From: Paramyrothecium sp. XJ0827
Lineage: Eukaryota; Ascomycota; Sordariomycetes; Hypocreales; Stachybotryaceae
DNA length: 64,000 bases
Assembly: GCA_020881915.1 (NCBI GenBank)
Contig: JAJFPB010000008.1
Span: 1,426,001-1,490,000 of the forward strand
Reading direction: 5' to 3'
Position numbers and translations under genes: made by a program. Each line of letters begins with the position of its first letter. Within the stretch, counting starts at the first letter, position 1. Shown here one piece after another: positions 23,937 through 34,794 of the stretch. Below the pieces are notes generated by a model. It was not told where the DNA came from. It ran no database searches and saw only the letters and a program-made list of their open reading frames with translations.

Positions 23937-25439
23937 CCTGACAGATTCGGGCCGGGTCGCCGGTCCTCGCTATATACGGTAGAGCTCAGCCAAACCACAC
24001 CTCAGGCGACGCAGTGACTCGAGGCAATGCGGCTGTGCGCGTGCTTCGCCGGTCGCATAGGCAGAAGTGTCAGGCGGAATGGGCGAGACGTCTCGTGCGA
24101 GGAAGCGTTGGTGCAGTGACTACGTGCGGTGTCACGGAGGCGAGCTCAGTTGCGCGGGCACAGGCGCAGTCTGGGATGGCTCTTCTTGTAATAAGTAGGC
24201 GCATGTCGAGTCGTGTGGCTCGTGACCAACCATTTACTCGAATGGCTGGGTGCCTGCACGATGACGCTAATAGCAGCGCATCGCTCCTGTCAGAGAGTTG
24301 GTTTTAGGCAAGTTCCATGGTACAGGCTCGCAAGGTTGAGTTGTCTCATGGCTGGCGGACGACGACGCAGACAGTGTAGGAGCCATGAACTTGCCCGGCC
24401 GGCTCTCAAGACTTTCCATCATGAACACGCCAATTACTCATACTTCTTTTCTACCTCATAAGCTCGACAGGCAGCCATTGCGCTGGGGAATCTGTTGAAT
24501 CCAGATAAAGTGTTGTGGCGCTGCGGCAACACCTGACCATTTGGGTCACCGGCATAACAGGATCGTCACGCTTGCAGGGAACGGGAACAGGGACCAAGGG
24601 CTGCACTCCAACCACATGCGCCTGTTTAGTGAATTTCCCCACATTCAATGCCCGCACCCTTGCTCTTTGGTAAGACGAGCTGTCTGAAGTTTCGCGACTC
24701 ACTATTAAATACTGATGCATTGGGTAGACTGAGAGTTAGAAGTTGCAAAAATATTTGATGCGCTCTATCTAGCACAGCATTCTCAGAAGGATAAAATCCA
24801 ATTAATTCGAATGATGTCCCATTTGACCTGCTTATAATGATACTCGTGAATAAGTCCACACCGCGTTATACTGGCGTATTCTTCTGTCCGCAGCAAACTT
24901 TCGATTTGAAGAGAACCGGCAAGAAGACAGAATGATGGTTCATAGACTGACCCATTCTGGCCTGATACTCACCGGCCCGGTAGCGCAGGCAGCGGCCCGC
25001 ATTGCCTTACGGAAGAGTCGGGACCCACTCCGTCTTGTTCCCGTTGCCGAACCTCATCGTCGCTTCGTTCACATCATGGACTAACTTAGCCGAGGTAGCC
25101 CGTCCATGTCTTCGGTACAAGTGGAGTATTGAGGCCACAGCAAAGCATCAAGGACATCAAGCATGGAGCAAAGGGCAGACTAATGAGCTTCCAGTGACAA
25201 AATGTGCATATATGACGACACCATGGAGAGGTGGTCACGTCGTACCTGGATCACTTCTCGAGCATTTTTATGGGTTCAAATTCACGATGTTGTAGCTCCA
25301 GTCTTATTTTTAATACAGATGCGTGGGCACATTCATTGTGATTAACGAGCTTTAGAATCAATTCAAAGCTCTCGAGTTTCTTGACAACTCGTCGCAAACA
25401 AGATATTCTTTATTCACACACATCTCATTTGTGGTCATT
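23937..25439. other. Divergent promoter region
   Basis: Lies between the 5' ends of the DUF2183 gene (-) and the alcohol dehydrogenase gene (+). At 1.5 kb it holds both promoters. No open frame with family similarity or RNA gene was seen. Confidence 0.6.
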
Positions 25440-26640
25440 ATGCCGGCTCACTCAGTACCAGAGACGATGAAGGCCGCCCGCCTGACCGAGGTTAGTATCC
25501 AAGCATCTCCGAACCTGAAAATTGTTCTCTAAGCATATTTGCAAGTTCAACCAAAAATATGAGCTTCAAGACGTCCCCGTCCCCCAAATCGGCGCCGATG
25601 ATTTGCTACTGAAGATTGAGGCGGCGGGCTTCTGTCACACCGACTATCAAGTGTTCCTAGGCGTCTACCAGTCCAAGCTGCCAATGGTGCCATCACATAA
25701 GCCCGCTGGCACCGTCGTGGCCGTGGGGAAGAATGCTGCTGCCAAGGACTGGAAGGTCGGCCAGCGTGTTGGCGCATTGAACGTGCAACATGCTTGCGGT
25801 TCCTGCGGCGGCTGTAAGACGTTCCGCGAGACGAAGCCCTACGAGCAACCCGACGTCCGTTTCTGTGAGAAGAAGGACATGGCCGGCATTATGAACGACG
25901 GTGGTTTTGCAGAGTACATGGTGGCAGACGCAAACACCTCGACACTGATCCCGGATAATGTTTCCTTTGAGCAGGCAGCGCCGTTGATGTGTGCAGGGGT
26001 ACGCTGCCCGACACCGTTTCCATATGATCGTTACCAACCAGCCCCGACTTACAGGCAACTGTCTGGACTGCCATCGCGGCTGCGAAACTGGACCACTCAA
26101 AGAAGGAGCCCGTGGCTGTCATTGGTATTGGTGGACTTGGGCAGCTGGGTATCCAGTTTCTCAAGGCCTTGGGTCACCCAATCGTGGCCATCGACAACCG
26201 GCCGGAGGGCTTGGACCTCGCCAAGGGCATAGAGCCAGAGAACTTGAGACCTGACCTCGTTGTCGGCTACAAGGACAAAGATGCCGTGCAAACCGTGACG
26301 AAGTTTGGAGGGGAGGCTGGCGGAGTGGTGGCGGCCATTGTCTGCACCGACAATGTCGAGGCCAATGAGTGGAGCCTTAAAATCATACGGCCTCATGGCA
26401 CTTGCATCGCTCTTGGACTGCCGGTTGATGGGTTCCGCTTCCAGTCCTTCGATCTCGTGTTCAAGGAGCTGACTGTCCGCGGAAGCCTGGTTGCCAACAA
26501 GGGCTTGACTGATCGCGTTGGTCGGGAAGCATGGGGTTCGCTCACACATCACCACTGTCAAGTTTGAGGACGTCCCAAAACTCCCCGACCTGTACATGGA
26601 TCAACACCTGAAACGTCGACTTGTTCTCAGCATGAACTGA
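25440..26640 (+). pseudogene. Zinc-dependent alcohol dehydrogenase, probable C-terminal frameshift
   Basis: A medium-chain zinc alcohol dehydrogenase (NAD-dependent alcohol/aldehyde interconversion, cytosolic). Exons 25440-25490, 25546-25998 and 26055 onward read in frame through FCHTDYQ, the structural-zinc cysteines CGSCGGC...C, LMCAGATVW and the Rossmann motif GIGGLGQLG. From about 26510 the frame changes: the frame used so far stops at 26565-26567 after a non-homologous tail (338 residues), while the family-typical ending (GVRSHITTVKFEDVPKLPDL... to SMN) continues in another frame from about 26521 to the stop at 26638-26640. A small non-triplet deletion best explains this. In addition the conserved GHE/SHE motif reads SHK, replacing a near-invariant glutamate next to the catalytic zinc ligand. 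Both changes suggest an inactive or decaying gene; a sequencing error could account for the frameshift only. Confidence 0.75.
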
Positions 26641-28143
26641 GGGCCTGATGTCAATTACGAATGTGTAATGACCGAATTTTTTGGTACGGAACAGGAGTTG
26701 TTGAGAGTAGAGATGTTCAATTTGCAAAGTTTAACAAGTCAAGTATATGATGAGTCTTTGGACAACATGTACTAACCATTGCGGGGGAAGATTTAGGATC
26801 GTCCGCCATGATAAGGTGGTCATTCTACAGATCTCCTGGCTTGCCTCCACTGGATATGCTTTGAAGCGGGCCGCCATCTGCGCCTACTATATCACTAGTT
26901 ACCATGCATATCACAGTATTAGGGAAGGTGGTGGCAAATCAGGTATGATATTTTCAGCAAAGGTGTAAACCGGGTTTTAATTGCTCGAATCGGAAGTGAA
27001 TTAGCCAACCGCGGAATGGCTGAAGATTATGTCGAAACCTTGGCCAATGGGCCTGGATAAAAGTGAAACACGAATCAAATGCGTCGACTCCTGGAACAGC
27101 ATGTGGAACATGGCAATTCTATTTGTTCATCAACGAACGGGATGGCGCAAACCGTTTCTTTTGCGAGGGAGCAAGCAAGGGAAGTCGCCAGCGATAATTT
27201 GCCGGGCAAGGAGAAGCCAAGACGATGAATGAGAATGCTTTCGCCAGATCACAGTCGGGTTCGTCGACCTGACTGTGAGTTACGTTGTACGATAAAGGTA
27301 GAGGGAGGAGACACAATGTTGAGCTGCGGCTTGTCCCACTGTAATTGCCAAATGCAGCACATAATTGCGGGCCTCCGTCCGGTGTCCAAGACCCTGAAAA
27401 CGCCTAGTTGGGGTCTGGCCAGGGAGCTGTCACCGCTGCATGCGTATAATGATGACGAAGCGCGTACCGGATCTGAAGGGCAGGTAGTCGTCATTTACCC
27501 ATGGACTGATGCTTAGAGTGTTTTAGAAGAGAGAAGGGACAAAAAAAGGAAGAGTATTTGTGCAGATCCTTCGAGTAACGTAGTGGAGGGGCGGAGTCGA
27601 GGTGGTTTCAATGGTGCCCGCAGCCGAGTCGAGGTGAATGGATGGACAAGGACAAAGACGTGGATGGGCAAGCCAAGCTTGTGAACACGGACGTGGGTCC
27701 CACCCATGTGGAAGGTAAGGTATCGGCCCGCCTGCCTGCTGTAGACGTGCCGTAGACGTACAAGGCAACTTGCTGGTCTGAGCTGCGAAATCTTTGGGCC
27801 TATGGGTTCCATTTCCATCTCAATTCATGCAGCTCGCCAAATTGCCATCCTTATCATAAACATCTTCACTTTTGCTCGCCCACTCTCTTGATTCGCATCG
27901 ACTGGACCGCCTACGCTGGTCTTTCAATCGTAGCCTGTCTCTGGCTGCTTCGGCGTCGCCCAACACCAGCGATACGCTCCCCTCGCTCGCGCACAACCAC
28001 GACCACAATGCGCTACCTCGCGAACCTCGAGGCATGATCGCGCGTCAAGACTACGTCCGCCCCCCCAACATCCACGCTCCGAGAAGCTTGTCATTCGACC
28101 GTGACCCGTACCCGCGAGTCCAGTCACCCAACAATCGATAAGC
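26641..28143. other. Intergenic and 5' leader of the 1152-residue protein gene
   Basis: No supported gene. The stretch from about 27.8 kb is C/T-rich and probably includes the promoter and 5' untranslated leader of the downstream gene. The leader contains a short upstream open reading frame, listed next. Confidence 0.55.
28008..28037 (+). other. Short upstream ORF (9 codons) in the leader
   Basis: ATG at 28008 opens MRYLANLEA followed by TGA at 28035-28037, about 106 bases before the main ATG at 28144. If transcription starts upstream of 28008 this ORF would be scanned first and could reduce translation of the large protein. The transcription start is unknown, so this is a candidate only. 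Confidence 0.3.
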
Positions 28144-31100
28144 ATGCTCTCCCACTTGCGGTTCCACCGGCGGGGACACTCGAATCCCACATCCCCGTAC
28201 CCGGATCAACCACCCAGTCCCTCCTTCAGCGGCGGCCAACCCTCCCCCTACGTATCTGACACTCTGTCGCCGCACGATGGACGCCCACCCTCTCCCGGCT
28301 CGTCTACCATGCCGCCGACCTTACCTCCCATCACACGAGTTACCTCCGCCGACCCAGATCTATCCAGCAACCGGCAGAACGATCTCAACGCCACCCCGCA
28401 CCTGGAAGCTCGATCGCCTCAACCACTCCGGTCTCCCTACAATGATGGCTCTGGCTTCATTGGCGGTGTCGCCCTGCGGAATTATCGAAGGGACCTGGAG
28501 GCGCAGGCAGCTGGCCGGTATCAATCGATAGACTCCGTGACCGGCGTACCAAACGATGGGAAGCAGCCACATCATCAGCCTCGCCCGGTATTGAGCCCCA
28601 TAGATACTGCGACTAGTCCGGCTGGCCACTATGTCAAACCAGCTTCGTTCTCAACGTCGACCAAGGCCCAGGCCCCGGGCCCCGCCGCGGTCGGTCGTCG
28701 TCCGGTTGGGACCCGGCTCACCACTGATCCGCCTTCCCTCGCCGTGCATCCCAGCACGTCAGAGCCTCCCAAGGGCAAGAAAAGCCTTCCGTTCCTGAAA
28801 AACCCCATGTCGGGCCTCTTGATGAGGCGGAAGAACAACCAAAATGTTCCAGATCTGCTGCCGCTTCCACTGGGAACTGGTAGGGAGGAGCCCATGTATG
28901 ATCCTCGTATTCGCGGCACTCGTGTCCATGACTTCAGCGCCCCTCGACGCAAGAAGAACATCCCGCAGAGTGGCTCAAGCCTGAGCGTGCTGTCTGCGAA
29001 GTCCGACCAGCACAGCGCAAAGGACAGCCACTTCAGCCCGTTGAGCGGAGGCCGTGAAGGCTTGTCGCCTGGCGATTCCCCACGCCTTACCAGCAGTATT
29101 TCTGATCCTAACCGCGGCGGTGCTTCCATCAAAAGTCCTCATTCCATAGCTCAATCTACAAGCATGCCGTTGCAACAGGCTGACGCGCCCGAGGCAGCGT
29201 CAAGTTCGGAAGATGCTCCTCCTGTACCGCCCAAGGATGATACACCATCCTCCTCGCTCAACAGCTCCCGGCGCTCCCACGGCCCTAGCCAGGACTTGTC
29301 GGCTGTGCCGAGGACGAATGCCTCGGTCCGGACCACACTTTCCAAAAAGATATCACTTTCAGAAGCCTCAAACAGGGATACCATATCATCCTTGCCTAGG
29401 CATATGAAGAGCACATCGTCAAGGTTCAGCTTCGACATGATTGGGGCAGCCAAGGCGGAGAAACTACTTGAGGAGCGGCATCGGCAGCGCTATCTCGAGA
29501 AGAATGTGGAGGACGAAGACAATGGCCCGAGGGATTCACGCTTCGATGATTTTGATGAGGATGCCTTTGATTACGATGCCATGATGGAAGATGATGGCTT
29601 TGAGGAGAGAATCCCTGGAGTCAACGCGGATTACGAGGAGGAGGACGATTTCCTTGCGGACGAGGACGACCCAAATAATGATCAGGAGAACTTTGCTGGC
29701 TTTGTCTTTTCTCGATCTAACCCCTCCTCCTCCCTGGCCAGCCCACAAAGTGCCGGCATGATGATCACGCCTAGAGATGCTGAAGGAAGGGTCATTGGAT
29801 TCGCTGTAACGCAGGACTCCCCGCGCACCGCGAATCTGCCTCTTTCACCGCATCAACCTTCGCCTTTGTTCCAGGCATCTAATATCGAGAGTTCTGGGTT
29901 GGGGATCCAGGGCCTGGACTTTGCGCCGACCTCGGTGGCCGAGGTTATGGCACCTGGACTTGCCGCCGACTTGCCTCCAGGGCCATCTTATGTTCATCCG
30001 AGCGATGACCTGTACTTTGATAACGGCATGGCTGGCTTCGAGGATGAATTTGCCGAAGACCTCGCTGCCAGTCCGGAATGGGACGCTGCGCCCTTCGACG
30101 AGTCCATCTTCGACAACATTGACACCGACAAGTACGGACGTCCTATCCCCGGCGCCTTTGCCCAAGCACAGTCCCTTCGACAGGCTGCGCTCCAAAGCGA
30201 GATCAAAAGGGAGTCCGACATAACTTCCCAACCCTCGCCACACTCTGCTGCCCACTCGACCGCACATACTTCTCTAAGTGCAGACTTTAACAAGTCGAGA
30301 GACGATGATCGAGGCAGCGTTGGTTCCGTGTCATCGGCTGCCGAGGTCGTTCCAGCCGATGCTAACGGGACCCAGGATCATTCAGTTGCCGTTTACCAGG
30401 CTGCGTTGGCGGCAGCAGCTCACGAGGCCGCTGCATCAGGCAAGTTCCAACGTCAGGCATCACCGCCACGAGACGACAGCATCACCTTGAGCGGCGAAGC
30501 GTCGAACACATCTCCGGTACAAGAAGATGATTTCGCCGTACAGAGTGTCGAGGATGATTATTTAGACACATATTCCCACGATGTGATGGATGATTATGAA
30601 CTTGACGATGATGCCATCATAGCAGAGGCAAATGCCAGTGCACTGGCCAACGACTCGGACGGATGGTACGGGCAGGAATTTGGCTTCTATGCCAATCCAG
30701 TCAACCAGCAGCATGGTTCACACAATGTTAGCGCCTCAACGTCTTACGAGTACTCCAATGGTGGATTCTTCGGGCCCAAGGGCTTACCGAGTCTCGCACG
30801 TACAATGAGCGGACGATTAATATCGCGGGAACCGAACCTTACGCCCATCACGGAAAGATCGGAGTACTCTAATCGAAACTCCATTATGAGCAGCTTGGGC
30901 ATGCCAGGATTTGGGTCGGGTACGCCCATTCAGAGTCCGGGACTGGCACAGCTGGCTATGATGGCGGAGCGTGGCGATGACCAAATGTCATTGTCGGCAC
31001 TCATGCGGCTACGCTCCAAGGCCTGGGGTGGCTCGCAGGCCAGCCTCTCCTCCAGCAGGGAGGGATCCCCTCGTTCCGAGTACTCGCCATGGGGCGCTAA

Positions 31101-31602
31101 TGGCGTCCCAAATGGCGCCCCTGTTGGCGGTCATGCCCGGAAGAACTCGGTCTTCTCGACCATGAGCCGCGACTCAGAAGCTGGTAGCATTTCAGGAAGC
31201 CCTACGCTGACAATGGGCCTGTCATACTTGGCTTCGCCTCCACCGCCTATGCCGAGCCAAAGTGAGTTTTTGATGAGCTCACGAGGGAGCCACCGCAACA
31301 GCATGCGTAGCGAAGCATCATACCCACCAGTGCTCGAGGTGGAAATTCCATCGTATACTGATGTCCAGGATGGCCCTCTGTCGGCCGTTTCTGAAGTCAG
31401 CTCGAGCGAATGCACGAATGCTCCTGCTGCAGCGCGTCGACCGGGCATGGGTCATCGACATAAAGGCTCGGCCGACAGCATCTCGTACATGAAAGAGGAG
31501 GACTGCGGGGAGACGCGGTGGGTGATGGAGAGACGCAGAACCGCGGAAACGGGGGAGGTGGAGATCTTGGAACGGGAAGTTGTTGAGGGTGGTCGGATCT
31601 AG
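28144..31602 (+). CDS. Large, mostly disordered Ser/Pro-rich fungal protein, function unknown
   Basis: A single intronless frame of 1152 residues. I do not recognise an enzymatic domain. Residues 1-450 are Ser/Pro/Thr-rich and basic, with a conserved-looking KKSLPFLKNPMSGLLMRRK segment and YDPRIRGTRVHDFSAPRRKK (about residues 214-280). An acidic region follows (RFDDFDEDAFDYDAMMEDD to DFLADEDDPNND, about residues 460-515), then further acidic and low-complexity sequence. The last 50 residues (KGSADSISYMKEEDCGETRWVMERRRTAETGEVEILE) look folded and well conserved. Many SP and RxxS sites suggest phosphorylation. No transmembrane segment or signal peptide is visible, so a cytoplasmic or cortical scaffold is possible, but this is inference. 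Absence of introns in such a long gene is notable here. Confidence 0.85.
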   Translation: MLSHLRFHRRGHSNPTSPYPDQPPSPSFSGGQPSPYVSDTLSPHDGRPPSPGSSTMPPTLPPITRVTSADPDLSSNRQNDLNATPHLEARSPQPLRSPYNDGSGFIGGVALRNYRRDLEAQAAGRYQSIDSVTGVPNDGKQPHHQPRPVLSPIDTATSPAGHYVKPASFSTSTKAQAPGPAAVGRRPVGTRLTTDPPSLAVHPSTSEPPKGKKSLPFLKNPMSGLLMRRKNNQNVPDLLPLPLGTGREEPMYDPRIRGTRVHDFSAPRRKKNIPQSGSSLSVLSAKSDQHSAKDSHFSPLSGGREGLSPGDSPRLTSSISDPNRGGASIKSPHSIAQSTSMPLQQADAPEAASSSEDAPPVPPKDDTPSSSLNSSRRSHGPSQDLSAVPRTNASVRTTLSKKISLSEASNRDTISSLPRHMKSTSSRFSFDMIGAAKAEKLLEERHRQRYLEKNVEDEDNGPRDSRFDDFDEDAFDYDAMMEDDGFEERIPGVNADYEEEDDFLADEDDPNNDQENFAGFVFSRSNPSSSLASPQSAGMMITPRDAEGRVIGFAVTQDSPRTANLPLSPHQPSPLFQASNIESSGLGIQGLDFAPTSVAEVMAPGLAADLPPGPSYVHPSDDLYFDNGMAGFEDEFAEDLAASPEWDAAPFDESIFDNIDTDKYGRPIPGAFAQAQSLRQAALQSEIKRESDITSQPSPHSAAHSTAHTSLSADFNKSRDDDRGSVGSVSSAAEVVPADANGTQDHSVAVYQAALAAAAHEAAASGKFQRQASPPRDDSITLSGEASNTSPVQEDDFAVQSVEDDYLDTYSHDVMDDYELDDDAIIAEANASALANDSDGWYGQEFGFYANPVNQQHGSHNVSASTSYEYSNGGFFGPKGLPSLARTMSGRLISREPNLTPITERSEYSNRNSIMSSLGMPGFGSGTPIQSPGLAQLAMMAERGDDQMSLSALMRLRSKAWGGSQASLSSSREGSPRSEYSPWGANGVPNGAPVGGHARKNSVFSTMSRDSEAGSISGSPTLTMGLSYLASPPPPMPSQSEFLMSSRGSHRNSMRSEASYPPVLEVEIPSYTDVQDGPLSAVSEVSSSECTNAPAAARRPGMGHRHKGSADSISYMKEEDCGETRWVMERRRTAETGEVEILEREVVEGGRI

Positions 31603-34600
31603 GAGTCTGACAGAGGCGACAGCAACGAACTCGTTGGAGGTTGCGACAACAGGATATACTTGATAGTATGATACCCGACTGGCAGCGGCGTATACCTTAC
31701 CTGCGGGCTGGATAATGAGCGGCGTTACTATGCGGTTGGCGCAATTGGATACCTGTACATACATATGATCCGATACCAGGCGTGGGAGTTGCGTGAAGCA
31801 CTCTCCTTTTGTCACAAATTAGCATACAAGGAAAAGCGATTAGACATTAGTTTATGCAAGAATCGTCTCCTTTGGCTCCTTAAAACCAGGGAATTTCCCC
31901 CATCTTTTTTCTTTCTCATTCAATAGGTCGACGCCGAGTTGCATGTAAGTCAGCAAGGCCCGGGATACAACAGGTTCGACTTGCAGGGCAAGGCGAATTG
32001 GAAGTTTACAAAGTCGCCAAGCATAAAAGATAACTCAACAATAGGGCACATTCCTTCTCGAACAACTTAGTTTGCATTATCGACTAAGGTACTGTACCAC
32101 TGGTGGAGATGGCTCGAGCTCGCGGTTGCCAGCATCCTGAATGGGCGCATGCGAATAGGCACGGGAAGTGCATAGCAGCCACGCAGCCGAAGTTACCAGA
32201 CAGTAACGTTGACAACGAATTTAAAGAAGCGGCAGAGGCGCCATGGGTTGTCTCTAGATCTAAGCTAGAGATGGGGAGCCCCCCACGCGGACAAGGCACG
32301 TCTTGTGACGTTGTGCATCTGCAGATGCGCGACGCTGCGGGTTCTGATTTGCTCCTCAAAGTGCTGCCTAGTAGGACCGGGACTTTGGGTGTGCATACGG
32401 GAGGTGCTGGGTGGAAAGTTTCAATACCATGTAGTTTGGTGCGGGACACAGACGCACTGCAATACGTTACTTCATTTGTTCAAACAAAAGGGACGAGATG
32501 TCGCCCGGAAGTAGAGGACGGGGTGATGAAACATGAAGTTGTTGTACTTGGCCAATTAGAGACAGGACTGCGCTTGATTGTTCATGAGAATGGGTTCAGC
32601 GTCAGCAGCTATTGGCTGATGGACATTGGGCCGTGACCCCGTGCCCCCCTCCCGCCGAGTCGGTTGCCACGTTGGAGCGAGAGACCCGCCGGAAGGGATC
32701 CTTTGCTTGCATTAGTTTAGGTCCGTCCCAAGATTCGAGGTTTTGCCCACGGTAACCTCGCATTGCCGCAGGAGTATTAGTTCACGTTCAGCTTTTTTTT
32801 TTTGTGTCGGCAGCACACCACACAGGCGGGACTCGGAGACGGCCGAGGGGGGGAGGGGCGCAAGGGAAACTGAGTAGGATGCCGACTGATGAATTGCCCG
32901 ATGCGGCAGCAAGGTTCACGTGGGCCATTTCGCATCTTGTTGTAGGAATCGTGTTGGTTGATTGGTTGATGTGCTGGTCTGGGGTAGGACGTCACTCGTA
33001 AGTGGCGTCCAGGGCCTGCTTGCTGCTAGCCTGTCGGTCTGGCTTTTTTTTATTTTAATTTTTTTTGGTCCTTCGTTTTTTTGGTAGTAGTATTCCTGGT
33101 CATCTTCGATCCATGCACCGCTGCCATGAAGGCGCTGCAAGTCGCTCGCAAAGGAGCAAATGCCCGGCGCCGTGAGATTCGTAATTGAAGTGATGGGGAG
33201 AACCTCCGCTTCCCACTTATCAGAACCGTGTCCTCACTCTTCTCCACACAAGAACATCTCCTTTTCCCGCTTTTCGTAAGAAGTGGATAAGCAGGAGGGT
33301 TTTTTGTGGACATGACCAACCGATGTGTCTCGGAGGGCATGGCATGGCATGGCTTCCAGTGCAGATTAAATTTTTTTTTTGGAAAAGGCCCTTCCTCACG
33401 CGATCTCGACGGCGGTCGGGAACTACAAAAAAAAGCACGACCTACCTTTTGGATGATCGAGCCTATCAAGAGGCTCGGTTCGGAGCACGAGGCTCGTCGG
33501 GGCTCTGGCCACGGCTGCAGCGCGAACAGGCTTTCACCCCTGAAGCAAAAAAGGCTACCGGCTTCGCTCGCCCCTGTAGGCCCCGCTGGTTCTCTCACCT
33601 TGGTAAGGTACCCATGAGTGCGGCCAATTCTTCCTTGATTGTTTAGCAGTTTCGCCTGCTATCCCAAGGTGCTTGCTTGTACGAATGATTTAACAACTGC
33701 TTGCAAGTGTATGAGATCAGGAGAAGATAGGCACAGTACTGTGTGCTTGTACGTCTTGAAGATAAGCTTAGTCCATTGAGTGCTCAGTCCTCTCAACACC
33801 TCTTTCGAGGCCTCAATCTTCATCGCACTTGCTTCTTTCTTTTTTCTTTTTTTCTTTTTTCCCTTTGGCTCTCCCGCCTCGCTCATCTGCATGTCACCGC
33901 ACAGCGAAAACTACCGGCACCTAGGCTCAGAACAGACCTAGCGCACTGTCCAAGAACCGCAGCTCTGGCCATTCCTGGGCGTCGGCTGGGATCTGCTGGA
34001 CAGGATGAATCGGGCCCCACCCCATTTCCTTCGCGTCGCCAAGCCTTGTTGGTGCAAGGGTCCGGCATCTTTTTCTCTGCGACTGACGCTTCTGTAGCTC
34101 CCTTGGCCGGCCCCAGGATCAAGGCGATGGGTGAACGGCGCCCCGTGGGAGGCAACGCCTTTGACCGGATTCGGTGCAGCTTGCAGACGGGCAGAGGCAA
34201 AGATAACCAAGCGGTCGATTCGACGGGACTGTGCATCAGTGTCGTTAGTCTGTCGAAAGGTACCTCGCTTTCCCTGGGGTGAGCTTGAGCTTGCTGAGCA
34301 CCCGCAGTCCTTCCTGTTTTGCCATTCTCCACGAAAGCTTTAAATGCTTCCCCCCCATGCACAGTCGAGCTTCTTTCGTCCCTCTTGTTCCTTGGTCAAA
34401 GAATTCCTCCTTCTTCCTCCTTCAACCTAATACCCTCAAGGACCCTGGCGACAGTATCATTAACTTGATACAGTTTGCAGATCTGCCCTGTTCGTCTGCA
34501 GGAACAGAACCTAATCTCATCCTTCGCCTCACGTGCAAACTCAACGTCGCAACTGTCGCTCTAGCCTCCGCGAGCTTCACTGGAATCCCGCGATTCCGCA

Positions 34601-34794
34601 AAAAGACAAGCTCGACAAGACTGTAGCTTCGCGCGCACCGGCTGACCTTGCTACAATACTGCGCGACAGCTCGTCCAGTCTCCAAATCCTCCCGCGACAA
34701 CCCCTCGACCTCACCCCGCCAATCTCGCAGCCGAATCGCGACGTCACCGGCGGATCGCGTCTCACTCACCCAGCGCCGACGCCTCATAACCACC
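31603..34794. other. Intergenic region and transporter promoter
   Basis: About 3.2 kb without a recognised gene. An ATG-initiated frame at 32109-32636 (175 codons) exists but has no similarity I recognise and no homopolymer-free context. Long T runs occur at 32791-32801, 33047-33080 and 33369-33378, and a T/C-rich tract at 33829-33866. These and the C/T-rich sequence up to 34.6 kb fit the promoter and leader of the MFS gene that starts at 34795. Confidence 0.55.

Noticed and set aside
32109..32636. 175-codon frame starting at ATG 32109 as a gene
   Set aside because: No recognisable domain, no splice context, and sequence composition like the surrounding intergenic DNA. A lineage-specific gene is possible but not supported.
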